Source: Rhizobacter sp. Root1238
Lineage (GTDB): Bacteria; Pseudomonadota; Gammaproteobacteria; Burkholderiales; Burkholderiaceae_C
Direction of reading: 5' to 3'
Assembly (NCBI RefSeq): GCF_001425825.1
Contig: NZ_LMDM01000023.1
Span: forward strand, 180,213 to 244,212
Length of the DNA stretch: 64,000 bases
This document shows positions 8,055 through 15,946 of this stretch, piece after piece (the first letter of the stretch is position 1; each line of letters starts with the position of its first letter). Both the position numbers and the translations under genes were made by a program. The notes under the pieces were generated by a model, which was not told the origin of the DNA, made no database searches, and worked only from the letters and a program-made list of their open reading frames with translations.

Positions 8055-8424
8055 GACGTGCGTGCCCTCGCACACGCTGGCGTCGATGATCGCGTGGGCG
8101 CTGTCGTAGGCGCGCACGGAGAGCAGGCGCGAGCTCAGGTAGGGCGGCACCTCATCGGCAGGGCAGCACGCGCTGCACGGCGCCGCGGCGCACGTGGATC
8201 GGGCCGGAGGCTCGGTAGGGGCTGGCGGCGGGTTGGTGCTCGTAGGGGAGCAGGAGCAGCTCGTCGCCTTGCTTGGCGTCTTCGAGGCTGATGCGGCAGG
8301 GGTAGCCGGTGTTGGCGGTGGCGATGTGGCGTTGTGCGCCTTGCTTGGCGAGGGCCTGGTCGGAGAGGGTGAGGAGGGGGGCGAACTCAGTGGGGGGCAG
8401 GGCAATCAGTTGGGAGTGATGCAT
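8055..8424 (-). pseudogene. DUF1203 gene, frameshifted and truncated
   Basis: From the ATG at 8424 the frame reads as the start of DUF1203: FAPLLTLSDQALAKQGAQRH, TGYPCRISLEDAKQGDELLLLPYEHQ, SPYRASGPIHVRRGA, and then hits a stop. One base fewer in the GGG run at 8161-8163 would restore ADEVPPYLSSRLLSVRAYDSAH, which is the continuation of the same family. So there is a single-base frameshift near 8162. Similarity ends at about ASVCEGTHV (8055), short of the family's normal end near 155 residues. Sequencing error could explain the frameshift but not the truncation. Confidence 0.65.
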
Positions 8425-8599
8425 GGGGCGTCCGGTAGTGGGGAGCTGGCATCGTCGTCGCACGGTGTGAGGGCTCGCCGCTTTCGGACGTGGAGTTCTG
8501 AAGAGGCGAATCCCTCATCTCATCTGAAATGGGGAAGGGATTTCCTGCTTCGGAGCGCAACGGCCGCTGACAGACTTGCACCTTGAGTTAGGGGGGCGC

Positions 8600-8959
8600 A
8601 TGGGCAGGATGACTGGCTTCTTGATGATCACGCTGCTTCTTCTGGCGTGCGGGCCTGCGCTGGCGGAGACCGTGCCGGTGAAGTACCACGGGCCGGTGTC
8701 GTTGGATGCCTTTGTTTGCGTCGAGGTGAGTGAGGGCAGCGACGTCACCCGGATCTGCTACGACTCGGCCGAGCGCTACATGGTCATTCGCCTGCGCTCG
8801 ACTTACTACCACTACTGCGAAATCGACGCTGGCACAGTGCAGGGGCTGCGCTCGGCGGGGTCGAAGCGGCAGTACTTCGAGGCGCGGATCAAGGGCAGTG
8901 GGCGCGATGGGCTGTTCGACTGCAGGACGCATCCGGTTCCGAAGAAGTATCGGGGGTGA
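8600..8959 (+). CDS. KTSC domain protein with signal peptide
   Basis: The 119-residue product has an N-terminal signal peptide (MGRMTGFLMITLLLLACGPALA, with a possible lipobox LLAC) and a KTSC-like domain: VTRICYDSAERYMVIRLRSTYYHYCEID, then the conserved SAGSKRQYFEARIKG. KTSC domains occur alone or with lysyl-tRNA synthetase and their function is unknown. Export is an inference from the leader. I chose the ATG at 8600 because a strong purine-rich site (TTAGGGGGG) lies just upstream and the leader begins there. It lies 58 bases before the CHAT protease gene on the same strand, so it could be in the same transcript. Confidence 0.7.
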   Translation: MGRMTGFLMITLLLLACGPALAETVPVKYHGPVSLDAFVCVEVSEGSDVTRICYDSAERYMVIRLRSTYYHYCEIDAGTVQGLRSAGSKRQYFEARIKGSGRDGLFDCRTHPVPKKYRG

Positions 8960-9017
8960 AGATTTTGCGGCGCGACGGCACTGCAAGGCGGCGTCGTGAT
9001 CTTCGAAAGAGTTGAGC

Positions 9018-12000
9018 ATGGCAAGGCTTCAGCAAGGGTCAGGTAGCGAGTGGGGGGGTCGACTCAGCCCGGAGCGTTTTGCGCGGGCACTCGCTGCGGC
9101 CGGAGTCCTGGCGGCGATAGATGCTAGCCGTCTGTCGGCAATGAATCCGAACCCGAAACTGATGCCTGCCTCGGCTGCTCAACTGCTGCGCGAGTTGTTG
9201 GCTGGACTGATTGAAAAAGAGTCACCTCTCCTGCGGTGGCAGATGCCAGTTGACGACAACGGGCAACTGCCGAACTGGATGCCAACTCCCGAAATACTCG
9301 ATGAGATCTGGGACCAGTCGTTCAATGACCGCGAAAGGTGGTTTCGCCAGCGGCTTGCCATCGATGGCCATGGCAGGCACCGGATCGAGCCACCCAGGAC
9401 CGGCGCACGTCTGCAACTTTCTGCCAGCTTCGATCTGCTCAAGGATGCCACCAAGTCGCTGGTCAATCGGGACACACGAATCGAGTCTCTGTCGGCTCGG
9501 ATCTCCGTAAACAGGCCGAGACCCGAATGGAACTGGCCGATGAAGCTGCGCGTGCTGGCCACACCGGGTGTTGATCGGGCCGCGCTGAATGCGTTCCGCA
9601 AAGCGATTCTGGCGAATCGGGGTTGGATGGCCGACCACGTGAGGGTGCTGTCCGACGGCGATGACGACCGAGCCGACTTCACCCTGGTCTTCGCCGAGAC
9701 GGGAGCCGCAGGCGACACCTTCCTTGGCAACTCGGAGGGCCAGGTCGATGCAGACTGCCTGATTGTCGCGACACCCATGTCGCAGAAGGACGTTGCACCA
9801 GCGCGCCCCGCGTCGGTGACCAAGATGATGCGCCGGCTCAAGGCCACTGGCCTCGTGTCCCAGTCGGGCATGCACGTCGGTGACGGGGCTGCGGTGTCCT
9901 GGGTGATCGAGTTCGTACGCGCGCTGTCCCACACGGTGACCGTCGATGTGGCGGCCATGCGTGCCGCGGAAAGGGCGAAGTTAAGTGCGCCGACGATGTG
10001 GCTCGGCAAGGCGTTGCTGGAACACGCCCACGTCAGCCGACGTCGGGCGATGCTCCTCTCGCAACTGAAGCAAGTCATTCCCTCCGAGGTGGTGAGAGGG
10101 ATTCCGGGCTCGGCACTGCAAGCCCTCGGAGTCGACGCCTCGGTCAATGCCCGCGGGCTGGCACGGGCGTTGCGCACGCGCTTGACTCCCTTTGATTTCG
10201 ACCGCGAGAGCAACGGCGCGTCCGTGATCGCTGCACTTGCCCTTGTTGTCGCCCGGATCCCGATCAGGCCGGTGGCAACTCGTCCGCCGACGAGGGACCT
10301 GGGCTCAGCACATCTCGATGTCTTGTTCGACGCTGCGGCACCTGAGCTTGGCGAGCTGACGTCTCCCAGTGCTTTGCGCTTCCTGCAAGCCCAACTGCTG
10401 CGTGTCGAGGGCAACCGACTGGTGGAAAGGTTCGATGCTCTGGCGCATCGTGGCGCCTGTTTTGTCCGCGTCCGGATCGGTGACGAGGACGGCGCATGGC
10501 CAGGCTTTGGCGAAGAGCCTTTCCGCACCGAGCTGTTGCCGCCTCCAGATCTGGACGGCTGGACACTGCAGGTTTACGTGTTCGCCAACTCAGGTGAGCA
10601 GGCTCAGAACGCGTCGCTTTTCCTACCCGTAGCAGGCAACAGCGAACCCATCGAGTTCAAATGCGTGGTGGGCGACGGTTCAGCACCCTTCAAGGCACGT
10701 GTCGTTGTCGCCCATGCCAACCGAGTGCTGCAGTCGGCTTGGCTCGAGGCTCCTGTCCAGGCCCGCAACGGTGACGTTCGCGGGGCCTTCTCCCGGGGCC
10801 TCGAGATGGTGATCAAGCAGGACCTGACAGGGCTCGACGAGCGGTGGAAGTTCGACGCCTTCCTGGTCGTGAATGACTCGCTGACGAACGGCCCTGGTGT
10901 GGCCATTGCCAGCGGGCCATCGGCTGTGCTGCGAACTCCTCCTGATCTTGCCAAGACAATCAACTTCATTGACGGGGAACTGAGCGAGGTCAGCGAGAAG
11001 CCGGAGCATTACGAAGGCGGTCTCGAGTCCAAGGCAGTCGTTCGGTTGCTCAGGAGCCTGGCCCAGTATGGGCGCGAGATGTTCGAGGCCATCGTTCAAG
11101 ACCACGAGGTCGACCGGGCCCTGATCGACGCCGAGCGCGTGCAGGTGGTGGCTGCCGAGTCTTGGGCTCGACTTCCGATCGAGTTCTTCTACGACCAGCC
11201 CGCCCCAGGGGCGAGCGCGCCGCTCTGCCCGGGCGCAGCCAAGTGCCTGGGCGGCTCCATGGCCGCCGCACCCGCACCCTGCAATGACGCCTGTCCAGCG
11301 GCAGGGCCCGACGAAAAGGTGGTCTGCCCGAGAGGTTTCTGGGGCCTGCGCAAGGTGATCGAGTGGCATCGGCACAGCGGCGACAAGGTGCAGGTCGGCG
11401 ACTTTCGGCTTCAATCGGAACCCGACACCCACCGCAAATCCATCAAGGCATTCCAGAGCATCCTGTTCGCGCACAGTGATCGAATGGACGCGCACAGCGC
11501 GCAAGCCTCTGCCGACGTGCTTGCCGCGCTGAAGGGAGCATCGAGTCACACATACACCGCAAGCGACTGGGACCTCTGGCGCACGGGAATCAGCAGCCAC
11601 TCACCGCTGTTGATGGTGATGCTGCCGCACAACGAGGAGTCGCCCAACGAGCTGCCGGAACTGTCGATCGGTCCTGGAACGCTGGCGACGCATCGCTTGC
11701 TGCTGAGTTCGATCGACGACAGGGTCATCAAGGGCCCCAAGACCATGCCCGGCGCCATCGTGTTGCTGCTGGGTTGTGAGACAGGCGCACCGAAGACCTC
11801 CTATCTCGGCTACGTACCCAAGTTCAGGCGCTACGGAGCATCCATCATCGTCAGCACCGGTGCCGTCGTGCTGGGTAGGCAGATCTCGCCTATCTGCGTG
11901 CGCTTGATCAAGGGGCTCCAAGCTGCAGTGGCGAGTGGTCCCGCCCCGCTGGGCCAGGTGATGCTTCGTCTGCGGCGTGAAATGCTGGCTAATGGATTCC

Positions 12001-12053
12001 CTATTGTCCTGGCGCTGAGTGCATCAGGCGATGCGGATTGGTTGATCGAGTGA
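9018..12053 (+). CDS. Large CHAT-domain (caspase-like) protease, candidate immune effector
   Basis: The 1011-residue product ends in a CHAT-type cysteine protease domain (about 690-1011). It contains LPIEFFYD, which corresponds to the usual LPWELLYD; a likely catalytic His871 in LLMVMLPHNEE; and a likely catalytic Cys920 in VLLLGCETG, followed by YGASIIVSTGAVV. CHAT proteases relate to caspases and separase and act in prokaryotic cell-death and immune systems. Between the LPIEF strand and the His lies an insert with five cysteines (737, 743, 755, 759, 770), a possible metal site. The first about 650 residues match no family I recognise. There is no signal peptide, so it is cytoplasmic. Base composition is visibly lower in GC than the core genes. 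An MBL-fold gene follows 11 bases after the stop. Confidence 0.75.
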   Translation: MARLQQGSGSEWGGRLSPERFARALAAAGVLAAIDASRLSAMNPNPKLMPASAAQLLRELLAGLIEKESPLLRWQMPVDDNGQLPNWMPTPEILDEIWDQSFNDRERWFRQRLAIDGHGRHRIEPPRTGARLQLSASFDLLKDATKSLVNRDTRIESLSARISVNRPRPEWNWPMKLRVLATPGVDRAALNAFRKAILANRGWMADHVRVLSDGDDDRADFTLVFAETGAAGDTFLGNSEGQVDADCLIVATPMSQKDVAPARPASVTKMMRRLKATGLVSQSGMHVGDGAAVSWVIEFVRALSHTVTVDVAAMRAAERAKLSAPTMWLGKALLEHAHVSRRRAMLLSQLKQVIPSEVVRGIPGSALQALGVDASVNARGLARALRTRLTPFDFDRESNGASVIAALALVVARIPIRPVATRPPTRDLGSAHLDVLFDAAAPELGELTSPSALRFLQAQLLRVEGNRLVERFDALAHRGACFVRVRIGDEDGAWPGFGEEPFRTELLPPPDLDGWTLQVYVFANSGEQAQNASLFLPVAGNSEPIEFKCVVGDGSAPFKARVVVAHANRVLQSAWLEAPVQARNGDVRGAFSRGLEMVIKQDLTGLDERWKFDAFLVVNDSLTNGPGVAIASGPSAVLRTPPDLAKTINFIDGELSEVSEKPEHYEGGLESKAVVRLLRSLAQYGREMFEAIVQDHEVDRALIDAERVQVVAAESWARLPIEFFYDQPAPGASAPLCPGAAKCLGGSMAAAPAPCNDACPAAGPDEKVVCPRGFWGLRKVIEWHRHSGDKVQVGDFRLQSEPDTHRKSIKAFQSILFAHSDRMDAHSAQASADVLAALKGASSHTYTASDWDLWRTGISSHSPLLMVMLPHNEESPNELPELSIGPGTLATHRLLLSSIDDRVIKGPKTMPGAIVLLLGCETGAPKTSYLGYVPKFRRYGASIIVSTGAVVLGRQISPICVRLIKGLQAAVASGPAPLGQVMLRLRREMLANGFPIVLALSASGDADWLIE

Positions 12054-12064
12054 GGGGAGGTCGT

Positions 12065-13186
12065 ATGTCCGTGTTCACCATCGAGTCACTGCCAGCGTCG
12101 TTCGGCGACGCCCTCTGGATCGAATACGGCGAGGAGGACCGCATTCATCACGTGCTGATAGACGGCGGTGTGGCCGGGACATTCGCTCATGTCGAAGCGA
12201 AGGTCCTGCAACTGAGTCGTCCCCGGAGACTCGAACTGCTGATGGTCACCCACGTCGACGAGGATCACATCGCCGGCATGGTCAAGCTGCTTGGCGCAGT
12301 ACAGGATCTGGAACTGGACGTCAATGAAGTTTGGTTCAACGGCCGTGACCATCTGGACGGCAAGCAGGTCGCTCTGGACCGACTTGGGTCAAAGCAGGGC
12401 GAATTCCTGGCCGCCATGCTTTCGAAGCAGACGATCCACTGGAACAAGGCCTTCGAAGGGTGGCCCGTCGAGGTTTCCGCACGTGGTGCGCTGCCCTCTC
12501 GAATGCTTGCGGGCGGAATGCGTTTGACGGTGCTGTCTCCGGGGCGTCCGCAACTCGAGGCAATGATCAAGAAGTGGGACAAGGAACTCACTGACGCCAA
12601 GCCCAAAATCGACTGGACCGATGGCGATGCGGTGCTTGCGTTTCTTGAAGGGCAGCCCACGCTCAAACCCAGGGATGCACTCGGAGGCTCGCGCAACGTG
12701 GACGAACTGGTGAAGCAGCCGTTCGACCCCGACACGGCGGAAGCAAACGGGACCAGCATTGCCGTGCTCGCCGAGTTCGCCGACCGCGCCGTGCTGCTGG
12801 GCGCGGATGCCTACGCGCCAGTGCTTTCTGCATCGATCGACAGGCTGCTCAAGGAGCGCGACATCGAGCGCTTGCGTCTTCATCTCTTCAAACTTCCCCA
12901 TCACGGCAGTGCAGGCAATATCAGCATCGACTTGCTCGACAAGCTCGACTGCGGGCACTACCTCGTCTCTACAAATGGCAAACGCTACAACCACCCCGAT
13001 GGCGCAGCGATCGCCAGAATCGTGCGCCACGGTGGGGCAGATCCCTTCATCCACTTCAACTACCGCTCTGACTCCAGCGGGGTCTGGGACGATGAAGACC
13101 TGGGTCAGGGTATTGAGTATCACGCGTCCTATCCCGCCGATGGCGAGGAAGGCTGCGTGATTGATGTGGCGGGTCTGCCGCCATGA
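12065..13186 (+). CDS. ComEC-like MBL-fold metallohydrolase, partner of the CHAT protease
   Basis: The 373-residue protein is a stand-alone ComEC/Rec2-type metallo-beta-lactamase domain. It shows ASFGDALWIEYG near the N-terminus, the metal motif H63-x-D65-x-D67-H68 in MVTHVDEDHIAGM, an Asp at about 248 in VLLGADAY, PHHGS at 278-282, and LVSTNGKRYNHPDG. In ComEC this domain is thought to degrade the non-transported DNA strand, so a nuclease or phosphodiesterase role is possible. I start it at the ATG at 12065 because a GGGAGG site lies 8 bases upstream; the longer TTG start would lie inside the CHAT gene. The 11-base gap to the CHAT gene indicates one transcript and a joint function. Confidence 0.85.
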   Translation: MSVFTIESLPASFGDALWIEYGEEDRIHHVLIDGGVAGTFAHVEAKVLQLSRPRRLELLMVTHVDEDHIAGMVKLLGAVQDLELDVNEVWFNGRDHLDGKQVALDRLGSKQGEFLAAMLSKQTIHWNKAFEGWPVEVSARGALPSRMLAGGMRLTVLSPGRPQLEAMIKKWDKELTDAKPKIDWTDGDAVLAFLEGQPTLKPRDALGGSRNVDELVKQPFDPDTAEANGTSIAVLAEFADRAVLLGADAYAPVLSASIDRLLKERDIERLRLHLFKLPHHGSAGNISIDLLDKLDCGHYLVSTNGKRYNHPDGAAIARIVRHGGADPFIHFNYRSDSSGVWDDEDLGQGIEYHASYPADGEEGCVIDVAGLPP

Positions 13187-13329
13187 GCGGCCGCACGAAA
13201 TAGCTGAAAATTTGGAGGCCTCGTCGCACTTGGGGAGCTTGCCGGATGATGTTGGCGCGAGCATCCGTCATTTGCATGACAACCGATGGCCGTCGTTGCT
13301 GATCCTCTCGGATGCGTTTCGAATTCGAG

Positions 13330-14121
13330 CTACTTGGCAATAGCCGCTTGCCCCGCCGCCTCAAGAATCAACCCCGCAATCTCCCGCGGATGGCTGATCA
13401 GCGACACATGGCTCGACGCGAGCTCGATCGTCTTCGCCTTCATCCGCGCCGCGACGAAGCGCTGCAATTCGGGCGACGTCGTGCGGTCCTGCGTCGACAC
13501 CGCGTACCAGCTCGGCTTGCTGCGCCACGCGGCCGCCGTGGTGCGTGATGCGAAGAGCGTCTCCGCGATGCGGCCTTGCAACGCGTACAGCACGCGCGCC
13601 TTGGCGGCCGGCAGGTCGCCGGCGAAGTCGCGCAAGAAGGCCTCTTCGCTCAATTGCGCGAAGCCGCCCGACTTGACGAGCCCGGCGCTTGCCGGCGGCG
13701 TCGGGAACTTGGCGGCCAGCGCGCCGTAGTCTTCCCCCGCATCGGGCGCTCGCGCGGCCACGTAGACCAGTCCCACCACCTTCGGGTCCACGCCCGCCTC
13801 GCTGATCACCGTGCCGGCCCACGAGTGGCCGACCAGCAGCGTCGGGCCGTCTTGCAGCGCAAGGATGCGCTGGGTCGCCGCGACATCGTCGGCGAGCGAA
13901 GTCAATGGGTTCTGGACCGCGGTGGCGCGCAGGCCGGCGTGCTGCAGCAGTGCGATCACGTCGGACCAGCACGACCCGTCGGCATACGCGCCGTGCACGA
14001 GGACGACATTGCGCACGGCCGGTGCGGCGGCGGGTGCGGTGTCGGCCACGGCAAGGCGGGCGGAGGCGGCCAGTCCGACGGCAGCGGCAACACGGGTGGA
14101 GAACTGGCGGCGAGTGAACAT
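13330..14121 (-). CDS. Alpha/beta hydrolase with Tat-type signal
   Basis: The protein has 263 residues. The N-terminus TRRQFSTRVAAAVGLAASARLAVA fits a twin-arginine export signal, so the enzyme probably acts in the periplasm. The mature part is a small alpha/beta hydrolase of the AB_hydrolase_6/salicylate-esterase type: VVLVHGAYADGSCW (oxyanion loop), the nucleophile elbow GHSWAG, and SSHVSLISHPREIA with the catalytic His. The substrate is unknown. Related proteins are often annotated as esterases induced under stress. It is convergent with the MBL-fold gene and downstream of the XRE regulator on the same strand, 70 bases away. Confidence 0.88.
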   Translation of the reverse strand: MFTRRQFSTRVAAAVGLAASARLAVADTAPAAAPAVRNVVLVHGAYADGSCWSDVIALLQHAGLRATAVQNPLTSLADDVAATQRILALQDGPTLLVGHSWAGTVISEAGVDPKVVGLVYVAARAPDAGEDYGALAAKFPTPPASAGLVKSGGFAQLSEEAFLRDFAGDLPAAKARVLYALQGRIAETLFASRTTAAAWRSKPSWYAVSTQDRTTSPELQRFVAARMKAKTIELASSHVSLISHPREIAGLILEAAGQAAIAK

Positions 14122-14191
14122 GCGGCGTACCGGAAGTTGGATCCTGGTGCGTCGCAGCCGCAGCGCTGGTTCTTACACCGCTCGCGCGCGT

Positions 14192-14449
14192 TCAGCCTTC
14201 GTCGAGGTCGGTGAACTTGTCCGGGTCGACCAAGTCGCGCAGCGGCACGCGAAGGGCGTCGGCGAGGCGGCCCATGTTGTCGATCGAAATGTTGCGCCGC
14301 CCGAGTTCGACGCTGCTGACGTAAGGGCGGGTGATTCCTGCGTCCAGCCCGAGCGCTTCCTGCGACAGCTCCCTGGCGCGCCGCACCCGTCGCAAGTTGC
14401 GCGCGAATACGTCGCGGGCCGTCAGCTTCTTGCTCGAACTCTTTTTCAT
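14192..14449 (-). CDS. XRE-family helix-turn-helix regulator
   Basis: A small 85-residue protein that is almost entirely one Cro/C1-type domain: VFARNLRRVRRARELSQEALG, then ITRPYVSSVELGRRNISIDNMGRLADALRV, ending LRDLVDP. The basic N-terminus (MKKSSSKKLTARD) precedes the domain. I chose the ATG at 14449 because upstream residues are not conserved. It probably represses a local promoter, perhaps its own or the divergent DUF3892 gene 153 bases away. No toxin partner is apparent beside it, so I do not call it an antitoxin. Confidence 0.85.
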   Translation of the reverse strand: MKKSSSKKLTARDVFARNLRRVRRARELSQEALGLDAGITRPYVSSVELGRRNISIDNMGRLADALRVPLRDLVDPDKFTDLDEG

Positions 14450-14497
14450 CCGCGAAGGATTGCGGCGTCTGCACAAGTCCTCCACCTTCTTTGGGTT

Positions 14498-14515
14498 TCC
14501 AAGTGTTAACTTAGG
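14498..14515. promoter_or_regulatory. Possible XRE operator in divergent gap
   Basis: The gap between the XRE gene and the divergent DUF3892 gene is AT-rich compared with its surroundings. It holds an interrupted inverted repeat AAGT-gtta-ACTT at 14501-14512, flanked by CC and GG with one base of asymmetry. Cro/C1-type proteins bind such short dyads. The site is a candidate only. Confidence 0.3.
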
Positions 14516-14602
14516 GGTACAAAACGAAGTCTTTGGATTGTTTTTTGAACGCCATGGGCTTCATTCAGGACCGCAACGGAAGCAGACGAAGGGGAATCCG
14601 GC

Positions 14603-14965
14603 ATGAGAGCCTACGAAGTCAACTGCGTCACCCTGTCGGCCCCTCCGCCCAGCCACGAGCTGATCACCCACATCGGCGACAGCGAGCGGAAATGGCGCTT
14701 CGACATTGCGCAGGCGGTCCGCTGCATCGAGCGCGGCATCGAGCGCTACTACGTGGCCGATGCGTGGGGCCAACCGGGGTTGTACCTCGACGTCGTTCGC
14801 GAGCCCGGCCAGCCGCCCCATCTGCGAGCCCGCACCGCGCACGGTGCTTGGGGCAACCAGCTGCTGGCACTGCCGCGCTGCGGTCTCGACTGCGGCGCGC
14901 CGCCGGGGCGATCGCGCCGGGACGAGCCGGTCCGTCCGCCATGCCGCTGCCGCCTCGGCCGCTGA
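14603..14965 (+). CDS. DUF3892 domain protein
   Basis: The 120-residue protein fits DUF3892 over about its first 95 residues: HELITHIGDSERKWRFDIAQAVRCIERGIERYYV, then a short strand pair and the conserved NQLLALPRC (usual form NNLL-LP-C). These proteins have no known activity. The last about 25 residues (Arg- and Pro-rich) are beyond the family end and may be poorly structured. The gene is 24 bases before prolyl aminopeptidase on the same strand and may be co-transcribed. Confidence 0.75.
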   Translation: MRAYEVNCVTLSAPPPSHELITHIGDSERKWRFDIAQAVRCIERGIERYYVADAWGQPGLYLDVVREPGQPPHLRARTAHGAWGNQLLALPRCGLDCGAPPGRSRRDEPVRPPCRCRLGR

Positions 14966-14989
14966 CGCTTTTCGCCTACAGTCGGTCGC

Positions 14990-15946
14990 ATGACGCTGCG
15001 CACCCACTATCCCCCGATCGAGCCATTGGAATCCGGCTTCATGCCGGCCGGCAACCTGCACTCGCTGCACTGGGAGCGATGCGGCAACCCGGCAGGCATC
15101 CCGGTCATCTTCGTGCACGGCGGCCCCGGTGCCGGCACCTCGCCGAACGACCGGCGCTTCTTCGACCCCGCCCGTTACCACATCGTGCTGCTCGACCAGC
15201 GCGGCGCCGGCCAGTCGACGCCTTCCGGCGAATGCCGCGAGAACACCACGCCGCTGCTGATCGCCGACCTGGAGCGCCTGCGCGAGCGGCTCGGCATCGA
15301 ACAGTGGCTGGTGTTCGGCGGCTCGTGGGGCTCAACGCTGTCGCTCGCCTACGCGCAAGCCCATCCCGAACGCTGCCTCGGCCTGGTCCTGCGCGGCATC
15401 TGGCTCGCCAGCACCGAAGAACAGCAGTGGTGGCTGCATGGTATGCGGCAGTTCTATCCGAAGGAGTGGGAGGCGTTCGCGCAGGCCATTCCGCCGGCCG
15501 AGCGCGACGACCTGCTGGCCGCCTACCAGCGCCGCCTCAGCGATCCCGATCCCGCTGTGCACGCCCCCGCGGCGCGCGCGTGGAGCCACTACGAAGGCGC
15601 GTGCCTGCGGCTGATCCCGCTGCCGGTCGAGCCGCTGCGGCCCGACGATGCGGTCTTCGAATTGAACCTTGCGCGGCTCGAAGCGCACTACTTCATCAAC
15701 GGCGCCTTCCTGACGCCGAACCAGCTGATCGCCGGCGTGCCGCGCATCGCGCACCTGCCGTGCACCATCGTGCACGGTCGCTACGACGTGATCTGCCCGG
15801 TGCGCTATGCCTTCGCGCTGGCCGATGCGTGGCCGTCGGCCAAGCTGGTCGTCGTGCCCGATGCCGGGCATTCGTCGATGGAACCGGGCATCACGTCGGA
15901 ACTGGTCGCCGCGACCGATGCGTTCGCCGACAGCCATGGCCGCTGA
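14990..15946 (+). CDS. pip: Prolyl aminopeptidase
   Basis: This cytoplasmic enzyme (318 residues, the normal length of 310-320) releases N-terminal proline from peptides. It is an S33 alpha/beta hydrolase: the oxyanion loop is VHGGPGAGTS, the family signature is LLDQRGAGQSTPSG, the nucleophile is Ser in FGGSWGSTLSL, the acid is Asp in VHGRYDVICP and the catalytic His is in DAGHSS. The first residues (LRTHYPPIEPLESGFM) and the residues EN-TT after the signature are typical of bacterial Pip. Its stop codon overlaps the start of the next gene (TGATG), so the two are translationally coupled. Confidence 0.95.
   Translation: MTLRTHYPPIEPLESGFMPAGNLHSLHWERCGNPAGIPVIFVHGGPGAGTSPNDRRFFDPARYHIVLLDQRGAGQSTPSGECRENTTPLLIADLERLRERLGIEQWLVFGGSWGSTLSLAYAQAHPERCLGLVLRGIWLASTEEQQWWLHGMRQFYPKEWEAFAQAIPPAERDDLLAAYQRRLSDPDPAVHAPAARAWSHYEGACLRLIPLPVEPLRPDDAVFELNLARLEAHYFINGAFLTPNQLIAGVPRIAHLPCTIVHGRYDVICPVRYAFALADAWPSAKLVVVPDAGHSSMEPGITSELVAATDAFADSHGR

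Noticed and set aside
4690-8600. Chromosomal integron cassette array explaining the many small accessory genes
   Set aside because: I looked for attC core sites (GTTRRRY with a matching RYYYAAC) between the genes and found none convincing; there is no integrase, and the genes are broken on both strands instead of being whole cassettes.
8958-9004. GAAGAT and ATCTTC as an operator for the CHAT gene
   Set aside because: Six-base arms 35 bases apart are expected by chance; there is no further symmetry.
9018-13186. Type III-E CRISPR (Craspase) origin of the CHAT protein
   Set aside because: No Cas7-11, other cas gene or repeat array is in the window, and the long N-terminal region does not resemble the known Craspase partner.
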